Shown: positions 33,758-43,007 of the stretch, piece after piece
Layout of the letters: the number at the start of each line of letters is the position of its first letter
Numbering within the stretch: the first letter of the stretch is position 1
Assembly (NCBI GenBank): GCA_944376295.1
Contig: CALWCE010000002.1
Coordinates: forward strand, 124,001 to 188,000
Length of the DNA: 64,000 bases
Source of the DNA: an uncultured Clostridia bacterium
Lineage (GTDB): Bacteria; Bacillota; Clostridia; Christensenellales; Borkfalkiaceae
Reading direction: 5' to 3'
Position numbers and translations under genes: made by a program
The notes under the pieces: model-generated
Databases searched by the model: none
The model's input: only the letters and a program-made list of their open reading frames with translations
What the model was told of the DNA's origin: nothing

Positions 33758-35827
33758 ATGACCGCCCCGAAAACGCCCCCGCGCCGCTTGGAATTTATGC
33801 CGAACACCCGCACCAAAGCAAAAACTCTCGATGCTTCCGCCCTTTACGGGACGGAAAAGATCGGGAAAGTTTTATTCAAACTTGCGCCGCCCGTCATGCT
33901 GGCGCAGCTCATCCAGGCCCTTTATAACGTGGTCGACAGCCTCTTCGTCGGCAGATATTCGGACTCCGGCCTCACCGCCCTTTCCATCATCTATCCCGTG
34001 CAGCTTCTGATGATCGCACTCGCCGTGGGAACGGGCGTGGGCATCAACACCGTGATGGCGGCAAAGCTCGGCACGGGGCATAAGGAGGAGGCGGACGAAT
34101 ACGCGGGCGTGGGCACGCCGCTCGCCGTCGTCCTTTGGGCGCTCTTTGCGCTTTCGGGCTATCTTCTGATGCCCGCCTATGCGCGGATGTCGACGACTTC
34201 CGAAGCGGTCATAGAAGACGTCATCGTCTACGGCAGGATCGCCTGTGTATTCAGCTTCGGGCTCTTCCTCGAAAGCGTCTGGACGAAGGTCTTGCAGGCG
34301 GTCGGCAACATGAAGGCGCCCATGTTCGCGCAGATCGCGGGCGCCGCCGTCAATATCGTGCTCGACCCCTTACTCATCTTCGGCGTCTGGGTCTTCCCCG
34401 AGATGGGAATCGCGGGCGCCGCCGTCGCGACCGTCCTGGGGCAGATCGTCGCCGCGCTCATCGTCATGAAGGGCGGCTTCCGAAGATCCCCCGCCCTCAG
34501 GCTCTATCCCCGCCACACGCTCACCATCTTCCGCCTCGGCATCCCCAACATCCTCATGCAGGCGGCATACACCTTCTATATTTTAGGGCTCAACCTCATC
34601 CTTTCGGGCTTTTCCGACCAGGCGGTGACGGCGCTCGGGCTCTATTACAAGTGGCAGACCTTCTTCTTCATCCCCTTGGGCGCCATGCAGACGTGCATCG
34701 TGCCCGTCATCAGCTTCAACTATGCCGCCAAGGATATCCGCCGCTGCAAACAGACGCTGTGGGCGTCCGTCCTCTTCGGCGCCGTCTTCATGGCGGTGGG
34801 GCTCGTCGTCTTTGAAACGCTCCCTGCTCAGATGCTCTCCGTCTTCACCTCCGACCCCGAAGTCATCCGCATCGGCACCGTCGGCTTCCGCTTCACGGGC
34901 GCGAGCTTTCTGCCCCTCGTCACCTCACTCATCTTCCCCGCCTTCTTCCAGGCGGTGGGCGCGAGCCTCAAAAGCACTCTCCTTACCGTGGTGCGCACCG
35001 TCATCTGCTTTGTGCCGCTCGGGTACCTTTTCTCGCGCTTCGGGCTCACCATGTTCTGGATGACCTACCCCGTCACCGAAGTCGTGACGACCATCGTCGG
35101 GCTTGTCTGCTACAAACAATTCCTCGGCTGCGACTATGTGCGCTCGGCGGGGCAGCCGCCCCTTTTAGAGGCGGGCGAGCTCGCGCTCAAACCTTCGAAG
35201 CCGGGCGTCATCGTCACCATCGCGCGGCAGCACGGCTCTTCGGGCAAGCAGATCGGCAAGATGGCGGCGGCGAAGCTCGGCATCCCCTTCTACTACAAGG
35301 AGATGATCGCCCTCGCCGCGCATGAGAGCGGGCTGGACAGAGACTTCATCTCCAACATCCACAAGAATTCCCCCGACGTACTGCGCGGGCTGTATCTTTC
35401 CTCGCACGCCGTGCGCCGCGCCATGCTCGCGCAGGACAAGATCATTCGCAAGATCGCCGAAGAAGGGAGCTGCGTCATCGTGGGCCGCGCCGCCGACCAT
35501 GTGCTGAGAGATTTTCCCAACGTCGTCAGAGTGTTCATCGGCGCGCCCGAGGAGTTCCGTATCTCGCGCGTCAGAGAGGTGTACGGCGACACCTTACAGG
35601 AAGCAAAGCGCAACCTGCGCCATTCGGACAAGGCGCGCGCGGGGTACTACCGCCACCTTTCGGGCAAGCGCTGGGGGGACCCTCAGAACTACGACCTCGT
35701 GCTCGACTCCTCCGAGGGTCTGGAAGCTGCCGCCGAGACCCTCGCTGCCTTCGTAAAGGAGAAGGAGCGTGCGCTCTTCCCTCAAGCCGACACGCAGCAA
35801 ACGACAGAGGCGCAAACACAGCAATAA
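33758..35827 (+). CDS. MATE efflux transporter fused to a cytidylate-kinase-like domain
   Basis: 689 residues in two parts. Residues about 30-465 form a twelve-helix MATE-family antiporter (KLAPPVMLAQLIQALYNVVD, GTGVGINTVMAAKLG). Residues about 475-665 form a cytidylate-kinase-like P-loop domain: VIVTIARQHGSSGKQIGKMA, YYKEMIALAAHESG, GSCVIVGRAADHVL and the RHSDKARAGYYRHLSGKRWG lid. It resembles the CMP-kinase-like family of Firmicutes rather than essential Cmk; the P-loop (RQHGSSGKQIG) departs from GxGKS. The domains probably couple transport to a nucleotide or metabolite signal, but this is a guess. AAAGGGG lies 6 bases before the ATG. Confidence 0.88.
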   Translation: MTAPKTPPRRLEFMPNTRTKAKTLDASALYGTEKIGKVLFKLAPPVMLAQLIQALYNVVDSLFVGRYSDSGLTALSIIYPVQLLMIALAVGTGVGINTVMAAKLGTGHKEEADEYAGVGTPLAVVLWALFALSGYLLMPAYARMSTTSEAVIEDVIVYGRIACVFSFGLFLESVWTKVLQAVGNMKAPMFAQIAGAAVNIVLDPLLIFGVWVFPEMGIAGAAVATVLGQIVAALIVMKGGFRRSPALRLYPRHTLTIFRLGIPNILMQAAYTFYILGLNLILSGFSDQAVTALGLYYKWQTFFFIPLGAMQTCIVPVISFNYAAKDIRRCKQTLWASVLFGAVFMAVGLVVFETLPAQMLSVFTSDPEVIRIGTVGFRFTGASFLPLVTSLIFPAFFQAVGASLKSTLLTVVRTVICFVPLGYLFSRFGLTMFWMTYPVTEVVTTIVGLVCYKQFLGCDYVRSAGQPPLLEAGELALKPSKPGVIVTIARQHGSSGKQIGKMAAAKLGIPFYYKEMIALAAHESGLDRDFISNIHKNSPDVLRGLYLSSHAVRRAMLAQDKIIRKIAEEGSCVIVGRAADHVLRDFPNVVRVFIGAPEEFRISRVREVYGDTLQEAKRNLRHSDKARAGYYRHLSGKRWGDPQNYDLVLDSSEGLEAAAETLAAFVKEKERALFPQADTQQTTEAQTQQ

Positions 35828-35834
35828 GGCAATC

Positions 35835-35866
35835 AAAAAGCGCGGGCGGGAGCCTGCGCTTTTTCT
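35835..35866 (+). terminator. Terminator of the MATE-kinase gene
   Basis: AAAAAGCGC (35838-) with GCGCTTTTT around a GC-rich loop, 10 bases after the stop. Confidence 0.75.
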
Positions 35867-35870
35867 TGAA

Positions 35871-35913
35871 AAGGGCGGCGCCCGCGGCTTTGAGCCGCGG
35901 GCGCCGCCCTTAT
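35871..35913 (-). terminator. Terminator of the anion permease gene
   Basis: AAGGGCGGCGCCCGCGGCT pairs with its inverse around a 5-base loop and ends in CCCTTTTC on the minus strand. Confidence 0.65.
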
Positions 35914-35924
35914 TTCAGATCTCC

Positions 35925-37070
35925 TTAAAACAGCAGCAAGGTCAGGTACCCCACGCCGACGAGGACGAGAAGGAACGCAAAATTATAGATCAGAAATTTG
36001 ACGATATACTTCCCCGTCTCGCCGGGCATCATGCGGCGGTAGGTATTGAGAGTGATGAGGCTCGCGAGCGACGCAATCGGCGTGCCCAGCCCGCCCGCAT
36101 TCACCGCGATGAGAAGCGCGGGGTAATTTTCCGTAAACTTAGAAAGGAGCACAGAAGACGGCACGTTGGAGATGACCTGACAGGAAAGAACGCCGACGGC
36201 GAGCGGGTCCTTCTCGACGAGCGCGCCCAACGTCTCCTCGACGGCAGGGATGCGGGCAAGGTTGCCCGAGAACACGAAGAAGGCGCAGAAGGTGAGAAGG
36301 AGGGAATAGTCGACGTGGACAAGGGCGCGGGGGTCGAGGACGAGGAGCGCCAAAACGACGGCGACGAGCCCCCAATAGTAGGGGAAGACGCGGAAGACGA
36401 TGAGAACAGAGAGCGCAAACAAGAGCCCGTAGACGACGGAGCGCCAGACGGAGGGCGTTTTCTGCGGCACGCCCTGAAGGTCTGCGGGCTCGGGCTTGAC
36501 AAATAGGCAGATGCCGAGGATCATGAAAAACGCTGCGGCGAAGGGGATCGCCATGATGGCGAAGAACTCGCCCGTCGGGATAGAGAAATAGGAGTAAAGA
36601 TAGAGGTTCTGCGGGTTGCCGAAGGGGGTGAGCATGCCGCCCAGATTCGCCGCGATGTTCTGCATGATGAAGACGAACGCCGTCTGCTTCTTGTTGCCGC
36701 ACGAATCGAGCACGAAATAGCCGAGCGGCAGGAAGGTGACGAGCGCCATGTCGTTCGCCATCACCATCGAGCCGAAGAAGGTGACAAAGACGAGCGCTAA
36801 GGCAATATTGCGCATATTCTTGAAACGGCGCACGATGATGTCGGCAAGCCACACGAAGAAGCGGATATTCTTAAAAGCCGCGACGACGGCGAGCGTCGAA
36901 AACAGGCAGGCGAGCGTGCTCCAATCGAAATAGCCCGCGTACTCCGCGTCGAAGGGGACGAAAAAGCAGGTGACTGCCGCGGCGGCGATCGCCACGAGGA
37001 GCACCACGTTGTTTTTGGCGAGATGCCCCGCCATGTGCAGAAAGCGCTTTGCTCGCATATTTTCAGCCAT
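35925..37070 (-). CDS. SLC13/ArsB/NhaD-type anion permease
   Basis: Membrane protein of 381 residues with about ten hydrophobic helices. It shows the ion-transporter superfamily features: MANDMALVTFLPLG early, LGGMLTPFGNPQNLYLYS in the first half and QVISNVPSSVLLSKF and GGLGTPIASLASLI in the second half, the paired re-entrant hairpins. Substrates in this group are di- or tricarboxylates, arsenite, sulfate or Na+/H+; sequence alone does not decide. ATG 37070 has AGGAGAG upstream. It is monocistronic. Confidence 0.85.
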   Translation of the reverse strand: MAENMRAKRFLHMAGHLAKNNVVLLVAIAAAAVTCFFVPFDAEYAGYFDWSTLACLFSTLAVVAAFKNIRFFVWLADIIVRRFKNMRNIALALVFVTFFGSMVMANDMALVTFLPLGYFVLDSCGNKKQTAFVFIMQNIAANLGGMLTPFGNPQNLYLYSYFSIPTGEFFAIMAIPFAAAFFMILGICLFVKPEPADLQGVPQKTPSVWRSVVYGLLFALSVLIVFRVFPYYWGLVAVVLALLVLDPRALVHVDYSLLLTFCAFFVFSGNLARIPAVEETLGALVEKDPLAVGVLSCQVISNVPSSVLLSKFTENYPALLIAVNAGGLGTPIASLASLITLNTYRRMMPGETGKYIVKFLIYNFAFLLVLVGVGYLTLLLF

Positions 37071-37155
37071 GATTTTCTCTCCTGTGCAAAACGGCTATAC
37101 TATAGCATTTCATTTCCGAAAATGCAAGCGCGGCGCACCCCCGCCGAAAAATAGT

Positions 37156-37184
37156 TTGACTTTTTTCATAAAATACGCTATCCT
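37156..37184 (+). promoter_or_regulatory. Promoter of the TtcA-like gene (near-leaderless)
   Basis: TTGACT (37156-37161), 17 bases, TATCCT (37179-37184). The ATG at 37194 is 9 bases after the -10 box with no ribosome binding site. Confidence 0.75.
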
Positions 37185-37193
37185 TTTCGCGTT

Positions 37194-38042
37194 ATGGCAA
37201 GACCGCTCTCCCGCTGCCAAGAGATCGAGCGCAGCATCGTCAAAAAATTCAGAAAAGCCCTCTTCAACCCCTTCATCGAGGCGGTCAAGCGCTATTCTCT
37301 CATTCAAGAGGGCGATAAGATCGCCGTGTGCATCTCGGGCGGGAAGGACAGCATGCTGCTCGCCAAGCTCATGGAACTGCTCAAACGGTACGGCGAGCAA
37401 AACTTCGAGCTCGTCTTCCTTGCGATGGACCCAGGCTACAACGAAGAGAACCGCGCGCGCATCCTCGAAAACGCGAAGACGCTGGAGCTCCCCCTCACGA
37501 TGTTCTCTTCGGAGATCTTCGCCGCCGCCGACAGCGTGGAAAAATCGCCCTGCTACCTCTGCGCGCGCATGCGGCGGGGGCACCTCTACGCCAAGGCAAG
37601 AGAGCTCGGCTGCAATAAAATAGCGCTCGGGCACCATCTCAACGACGTCATCGAAACGACGCTCATCGGCATGTTCTACGGCGCGCAATTGCAGGGCATG
37701 ATGCCGAAGATCAGGAGCCAAAACTTCGAGGGCATGGAGCTCATCCGCCCCCTTTACTGCGTCAAAGAGGACGATATCATCGCCTGGGCGCGCTACAACG
37801 GGCTCCAATTCATCCGCTGCGCCTGCCGCGTGACGGCGCGCACCGAAGCGGAGGAGGGCTGCTCCAAACGGCAGGAAGTAAAAGAGCTCGTGAACGCGCT
37901 GAAAAGGCAGGACGCGCAGATCGAGGACAACCTCTTTACCGCCCTCCACGCCGTGTGCGTGGATACCTTCCCCGGGCTCAAGGCGGGCGGAAAAAAATAC
38001 TCCTTCGACGAACTTTACGAAAATAAAAAGACGGACAGCTAA
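37194..38042 (+). CDS. TtcA-family tRNA thiolation PP-loop ATPase
   Basis: 282-residue PP-loop ATPase. IAVCISGGKDSMLLAKLMEL (about 42-61) is the ATP loop and KSPCYLCARMRRGHLY gives the CxxC pair, with another Cys in FIRCACRVT, as in the TtcA/TtuA group that thiolates tRNA using an Fe-S cluster. GHHLNDVIETTLIGMFYGAQ is a further family motif. TtcA acts on C32 of tRNA; this gene may belong to a related clostridial subfamily. Expression seems to start at the ATG itself. Confidence 0.85.
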   Translation: MARPLSRCQEIERSIVKKFRKALFNPFIEAVKRYSLIQEGDKIAVCISGGKDSMLLAKLMELLKRYGEQNFELVFLAMDPGYNEENRARILENAKTLELPLTMFSSEIFAAADSVEKSPCYLCARMRRGHLYAKARELGCNKIALGHHLNDVIETTLIGMFYGAQLQGMMPKIRSQNFEGMELIRPLYCVKEDDIIAWARYNGLQFIRCACRVTARTEAEEGCSKRQEVKELVNALKRQDAQIEDNLFTALHAVCVDTFPGLKAGGKKYSFDELYENKKTDS

Positions 38043-38056
38043 GCCCGTCTTTTTTT
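38026..38056 (+). terminator. Terminator of the TtcA-like gene
   Basis: AAAAAGACGGAC with GCCCGTCTTTTTTT, overlapping the stop codon. Confidence 0.75.
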
Positions 38057-38066
38057 GGCGCAATGT

Positions 38067-39263
38067 TCAGCCCGCGATGATGACTTCGTCGAACGCCGCA
38101 TAGTCCTTCCAGCGGGCGCCCTTTTCCACCGCTTCCCACTGTTCCCTTGTCCCGAGATAGGTGACGGAGACGAGAGCGCCGCACTCGAAAAAGGCGGCGT
38201 CGCCGATCCGCTCGATGCTCGCGGGGAGCACAAGGCTGCGGATGAGACGGTTGCCCAAGAAGGCGTTGTCGCCGATCTCTCTGACGCCGTCGGGGATGAC
38301 GCTCTCCCCGCAGCCGAGGATGAGCTTGCCCGTTTCGCGCTCGACAAGGCAGTTCCCCTCCCCCGAATAGCTGAGGTTTTCTTCGCTCACCGTGATGCGC
38401 TCCAACGCTTCCATCCTGTAAAACGCATTCGGGGCGATGCGCTCAACGCCGCTCCCGACCGCAAGCGACGCCGCGCCGCTGCACGCGTAATACGCGTACT
38501 CCCCCACCTCCTCCACGCTGTCGGGAAGGTCGACGGAAGAAAGGCGGAAGCACCCGCGGAACGCGCTCTTCCCGATCAGGCGGACATGCGCGTAACAGGA
38601 AAGAGCGGAGAGCGTTTCGTTCCCGTAAAAGGCGTTCTCGGCAATGGCGACGACGGGCTCCCCGTCGTGATAGGGCGCGATGACGACCTCCTCCCGCGCC
38701 GCTCCCGTGAACGAGACGGCAGCCCCGCCTTCGCAGGGCGAACAGTCGATCCCCTCGGTGGAGACCGCCTCGAATTTGCATACCGAGCAGACGTTATCCT
38801 TCGAAAAGACGTGTTCCGACATTTCGACTTCCCGCGTCTCCGCCCTGCCGCAGTAGGCGCAGGTCCGCATTTCCTCTCCGGGAGAAATGCAGGTCGGCGT
38901 TTCGGAGAGCTCCCAGGAGCCGAACAGATGGCCCGTCGCGGGCAGGATCTCCTCCGTCTCAAGCCCGCATCTGAGGCAGGTCATGGTGAGGCAGCCTTCC
39001 TCTTCACAGCTCTCCGCCCTGCGTTCGGACGCCCAGTTATGGCCCGGCGCGGGAAGCACCACGGCGTCGGCGGGATGCTCTCCCGCTCTGTCCGAGAACC
39101 GTCCGCCGCACAGCGAACACTCCCAATAGCCTTCCGTACCCGCTTCGGTACAGGTGGGAGCGCTGCCCTCTATGTAGTGCATCTCATGGTGTTCTTTGCA
39201 GCCCGCGAATGCCGAAAGGCAAAAAACGAAGGCTGCCGCGACTGCAGCGTACTGTCTTTTCAC
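38067..39263 (-). CDS. Lipoprotein with CxxC motifs and leucine-rich (BspA-type) repeats
   Basis: Surface protein of 398 residues. The GTG start at 39263 has AAAGGAG 8 bases upstream and gives a signal (VKRQYAAVAAAFVFCLSAF) with lipobox FAGC. Residues about 25-170 hold four CxxC units (CSLCGGRFSD, CLRCGLETEE, CAYCGRAETR, CSVCKFEAV), each preceded by a Gly/His turn such as APGHNW or ATGHLFGSW; these may bind zinc. Residues about 195-395 are BspA-type leucine-rich repeats (IAENAFYGNETLSALSCYA, IGKSAFRGCFRLSSVDLPDS). Such proteins are common in gut Clostridia; the ligand is unknown. Confidence 0.85.
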   Translation of the reverse strand: MKRQYAAVAAAFVFCLSAFAGCKEHHEMHYIEGSAPTCTEAGTEGYWECSLCGGRFSDRAGEHPADAVVLPAPGHNWASERRAESCEEEGCLTMTCLRCGLETEEILPATGHLFGSWELSETPTCISPGEEMRTCAYCGRAETREVEMSEHVFSKDNVCSVCKFEAVSTEGIDCSPCEGGAAVSFTGAAREEVVIAPYHDGEPVVAIAENAFYGNETLSALSCYAHVRLIGKSAFRGCFRLSSVDLPDSVEEVGEYAYYACSGAASLAVGSGVERIAPNAFYRMEALERITVSEENLSYSGEGNCLVERETGKLILGCGESVIPDGVREIGDNAFLGNRLIRSLVLPASIERIGDAAFFECGALVSVTYLGTREQWEAVEKGARWKDYAAFDEVIIAG

Positions 39264-39402
39264 CCGCGTTTCTCCTTTGTGGTTTCGCCTCATTATATTC
39301 TCTGAGAAAGAAATTGTCAAGAGCGCCGCAACAAATCGGTCGATTTCGGGCATTTTTTCTGCGAAATTCTCACAACAGAGGAAATTATTTTTCCTTCCCC
39401 TC

Positions 39403-39430
39403 TTGATTTTTCCGAAAAGTAAGGTATAAT
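39403..39430 (+). promoter_or_regulatory. Promoter of the EF-G-like gene
   Basis: TTGATT (39403-39408), 16 bases, TATAAT (39425-39430); about 55 bases of leader. Confidence 0.75.
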
Positions 39431-39491
39431 GGAATAGACGGCGTTCCGCCGAGCGGGGGCGCGCCGAATCATTCACAAGGAGATGATACCC

Positions 39492-41543
39492 ATGAGCGTA
39501 TCTGCAAAAAATATCCGCAACATCGCCATCGTCGGCCACAGCGGCGAGGGCAAGACCACCCTCTGCGAAGCCATCCTCTTCAACGGGGGCGCCATCGAGC
39601 GCATGGGCAGGGTGGATACCGGCACCACCGTTTCCGACTTCGACGAACAGGAGATCGCACGCAAGATGTCCGTCTCCCTTTCCGCCGCCTACACGACGTG
39701 GAAGGACGTCAAGATCAACCTTTTGGACTGCCCCGGCTTTTACGACTTCGAGGGCGAAGTCAACGAGGCGATGCGCGCCTGCGGCGCGGCGATCGTCGTC
39801 ATGGGCGCGAACGGCACGCTCACCGTCGGCGCCGAGAAGGCGATCAACCAGTGTTTAAGGGCGAAAAAGCCCCTCATCATCTTCATCAACGGCATGGATA
39901 AGGACAACGCCGACTACCACGGCACCGTCCGCGCGCTGCAGGAAAAGTATAAGAATAAAATTGCGCCCATCCAGATCCCCATGATGGAAGGCAGCAAGAT
40001 GACGGGCAACGTCAACGCCCTCACCGAAAAGGCGTACCGCTTCACCAACACGGGTCCCGAAGAGATCCCCGTGCCCGACGCGTACCGCCGCGACTTCGAC
40101 GAGATGCGCCTTTCTTTGACGGAAGCCGCCGCCGAGAACGACGACGTGCTGCTCGAAAAGTACTTCGAAGACGGCCAGCTCTCGCGCGAGGACATCATCC
40201 ACGGCATCCGCAAGGGCATCTACAACATCAACGTCATCCCCGTCATGGCGGGCAGCGCCCTGCAAAATAAAGGCGTCATCAACCTGATGAACGAGATCGT
40301 GAAGTACCTGCCCGAGGCAGCCGAGCGCGCCGAAGTGCCCGCCACCGACCTTGAAAAAGACTCCGTCATCGGCATCACCTGCGATGAGGACGCTCCCTTC
40401 GCGGCGCAGGTCTTCAAGACGGCGGTCGACCCCTTCGTGGGCAAGCTCAACTATCTGCGCGTATGCCGCGGCGTTTTGAAGACGGGCATGACCGTCCTCA
40501 ACCCCAACACGAACACCGAGGAGCGCATCAACACCATCTACCTCGTCTGCGGCAAGAAGCAGACGCCCGTCACCGAGCTGCGCGCGGGCGACATCGGCGC
40601 CGTCAACAAGCTGCAGAACACAGGCACCTGCGACACGTTGTGCGACGTTTCCGCGCCCGTCCGCTTCGACCCCATCCCCTTCCCCCACCCCGTGCTCTAC
40701 ATGGCGGTCTACGCCAAAGTGCGCGGCACGGAAGACAAAGTCTTTTCCGGCCTTGCCCGCCTTGCGGAGGAGGACAAGAGCTTTGTCGTCGTCAAGGACC
40801 ACGACACGGGCGAGACGCTCGCGGGCGGCCAGGGCGAAGTGCATCTCGACGTCATCAACAAGAAGCTGAAAGCGAAATTCGGCGCGGAGGCAGACTTCCG
40901 CACCCCCGCCATCGCGTATAAGGAGACCATCCGAAAGACCGCCAACGCGGAAGGCAAATACAAGAAGCAGACGGGCGGCCACGGGCAGTACGGCCACTGC
41001 AAGATCCGCTTCGAACCCTGCGAGAGAGACTTCGAATTCGCGGAAGAGGTCGTGGGCGGCACGGTGCCCAAGCAGTACATCCCCGCCGTCGAGAAGGGCC
41101 TTGTGGAGTGCCTGCCCCACGGCGTGCTCGCGGGCTATCCCGTCATCCGCCTCAAAGCCGTCCTCTATGACGGAAGCTATCACGACGTCGACTCTTCGGA
41201 AGCGGCGTTCAAGGCGGCTGCCGAGCTCGCCTTCAAGGAAGGGCTCAAAAACGCTTCGCCCGTCCTCCTCGAGCCGCTTTCGAGGCTGAGGATCGCCGTG
41301 CCCGAACAGTTCGTGGGCGACGTGATGGGCGATCTCAACAAGCGCCGCGGCCGCATCCTCGGCATGGACACGCAGGACGACATGCAGATCGTCACGGCGG
41401 AAGCGCCCAAGGGCGAACTTCTGACGTATGCGACGGCGCTGCGCTCAATGACGCAGGGCAGAGGCCGCTTCTCGGAGACCTTCGCCCGCTACGAGCAGGC
41501 ACCCGAGAGCGTGCTGCAAGCCGTTCAGCAGGCAAAAGCGTAA
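39492..41543 (+). CDS. Elongation factor G-like GTPase
   Basis: 683 residues with EF-G domain order: GTPase (IAIVGHSGEGKTTLCEAILF P-loop, DCPGFYDFEGEVNEAMRACG switch II), domain II, and domains III-V (GGQGEVHLDVINKKL, QTGGHGQYGHCKIRFEP, domain V with RGRILGM). NKxD is replaced by NGMDKDNAD. It belongs to the EF-G-like paralog group found alone, outside the str operon; its role is unclear and it may act in ribosome rescue or recycling. The ATG at 39492 is preferred to 39483 because AAGGAG then sits 9 bases away. Confidence 0.9.
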   Translation: MSVSAKNIRNIAIVGHSGEGKTTLCEAILFNGGAIERMGRVDTGTTVSDFDEQEIARKMSVSLSAAYTTWKDVKINLLDCPGFYDFEGEVNEAMRACGAAIVVMGANGTLTVGAEKAINQCLRAKKPLIIFINGMDKDNADYHGTVRALQEKYKNKIAPIQIPMMEGSKMTGNVNALTEKAYRFTNTGPEEIPVPDAYRRDFDEMRLSLTEAAAENDDVLLEKYFEDGQLSREDIIHGIRKGIYNINVIPVMAGSALQNKGVINLMNEIVKYLPEAAERAEVPATDLEKDSVIGITCDEDAPFAAQVFKTAVDPFVGKLNYLRVCRGVLKTGMTVLNPNTNTEERINTIYLVCGKKQTPVTELRAGDIGAVNKLQNTGTCDTLCDVSAPVRFDPIPFPHPVLYMAVYAKVRGTEDKVFSGLARLAEEDKSFVVVKDHDTGETLAGGQGEVHLDVINKKLKAKFGAEADFRTPAIAYKETIRKTANAEGKYKKQTGGHGQYGHCKIRFEPCERDFEFAEEVVGGTVPKQYIPAVEKGLVECLPHGVLAGYPVIRLKAVLYDGSYHDVDSSEAAFKAAAELAFKEGLKNASPVLLEPLSRLRIAVPEQFVGDVMGDLNKRRGRILGMDTQDDMQIVTAEAPKGELLTYATALRSMTQGRGRFSETFARYEQAPESVLQAVQQAKA

Positions 41544-41556
41544 ATTTTCGATAAGC

Positions 41557-41590
41557 GGCGGCGCCGCGGCTCTTTCGAGCCGCGGCGCCG
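41557..41590. terminator. Hairpin between convergent genes
   Basis: CGGCGCCGCGGCTC with GAGCCGCGGCGCCG. Both sides have weak T-tracts. The bases after it on the plus strand, TTCTGAT, are the same as after the hairpin at 4788-4823. Confidence 0.6.
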
Positions 41591-41609
41591 TTCTGATCTT
41601 TCAACCGTT

Positions 41610-42992
41610 TTATTCGTGCGTATCCTGCGGAGGTTCGCTTTCGGGAGCCGGTTTTTCATCCGAAGGAGCTTCGGGCGCAGATGCCGACGCTTTCCTCGCA
41701 AAGAGGAACTTCCTGTTTTCCCGCGCGGCGAAGACGAAAACGACAAACCCGGCGACAAACAGGCAGACGATTGGGATCGCCCCGAAATTCACCCGAAAAG
41801 GAACAACCACGTTGACCGTCAGCTGCGCAACCGTAGAATAGAGGATCGTACCGACGAACGAGGCACCCTTGCCGAAGATATCGAGAATGCCAAAGAGAAG
41901 ACCCGATTGCTCGGCGGGAATGAGCTGCGCAAAGTAAGAACGCGAGAGCGCCTGCACGCCCCCCTGGAAGAGCCCGACGATGCATGCAAGCACCCAGAAC
42001 TGCCACTCCGCGCTCAGGAACACCCCGACGATCCCCACGCCCATATAGGCGACGATGCAGATCAAGATCAGGATATCGTTGCGCACACGGGCGGCGATCT
42101 TCCCGAAGACGATGGCGGCGGGGAAGGCGACGATCTGCGTCAGAAGAAGCGCCAGCATCAACGTCACATCGCTGAACTCCAATATCTTTCCGAGCGCGGT
42201 CGCGATATCGATGATCGTATAAACGCCGTCGATGTAGAGGAAGAATGCAACGAGGAAAAGGATGATGCCCTTGCGGTTGGGAAGCCCTTCTTTCTTGCCG
42301 AACACCGAGAAGAGGCGCTTAAAGCTCCCGCGCACCGTGTTCTTGGAGCGGCGGATGAAGTGCGTCTGCTCATATTCCTTGGTAAGGGGCAGCGTAAAGC
42401 CGAACCACCACAACGCATTCAAAAGGCAGGCGACGGGGATAGACACCGTCATCGGCATCTCGGTAAAGAGGATGAGCACGATGCTCAAAATAAAGGGGAT
42501 ACAGCTGCCGATATAGCCAAAGGCATAGCCCTTTGCGGAGATGTCGTCGAGGCGTTCGGGCGTCGTCACGTCGGTGAGCATGGCGTCGTAGAAGACGAGG
42601 CTGACCGAATAGCAGATCTTCGCGATAACGAAGATGGCGAGGAAGGCGACCCAGCCCATCGGGATGCCGAGCGCCGCACAGCCTATAACGCCCAAAATGG
42701 CGCTGAAGAAAAAGAGCGGCTTCTTCCTGCCCACATCGTCGGCAAAGGAGCCCAAGATGGGCGAGAGCACCGCGACGCACAGCGTGACTGCCGCCGTCGC
42801 AAACCCCCAGATCGCGGACGGATCGACCCCTGTTAACCCCGATGAATTGATAAGATTAACGAAGTAGATGGGCAGCACCGTGCTCACGAGCAGCGTGAAC
42901 GCCGAATTGCCCACGTCGTACAAGATCCAGGCGATCTCCTTTCTCCTGTTCGGGTTTGCCTGCCGCGCCTTGGCGGCCCGAGCTTCACTCAT
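41610..42992 (-). CDS. MFS transporter of the UMF1/ATG22 type
   Basis: 460 residues with about twelve membrane helices. The opening KEIAWILYDVGNSAFTLLVS is typical of UMF1/Atg22-like permeases (W-x-x-YDxxNSAF). GSFADDVGRKKPLFFFS is the loop 2-3 MFS motif and GGVQALSRSYFAQLIPAEQS sits in the second half. The tail is Pro/Glu-rich. The yeast relative exports amino acids from the vacuole; the bacterial substrate is unknown. It is monocistronic. Confidence 0.88.
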   Translation of the reverse strand: MSEARAAKARQANPNRRKEIAWILYDVGNSAFTLLVSTVLPIYFVNLINSSGLTGVDPSAIWGFATAAVTLCVAVLSPILGSFADDVGRKKPLFFFSAILGVIGCAALGIPMGWVAFLAIFVIAKICYSVSLVFYDAMLTDVTTPERLDDISAKGYAFGYIGSCIPFILSIVLILFTEMPMTVSIPVACLLNALWWFGFTLPLTKEYEQTHFIRRSKNTVRGSFKRLFSVFGKKEGLPNRKGIILFLVAFFLYIDGVYTIIDIATALGKILEFSDVTLMLALLLTQIVAFPAAIVFGKIAARVRNDILILICIVAYMGVGIVGVFLSAEWQFWVLACIVGLFQGGVQALSRSYFAQLIPAEQSGLLFGILDIFGKGASFVGTILYSTVAQLTVNVVVPFRVNFGAIPIVCLFVAGFVVFVFAARENRKFLFARKASASAPEAPSDEKPAPESEPPQDTHE

Positions 42993-43007
42993 ACCATATT
43001 CTCCTGT

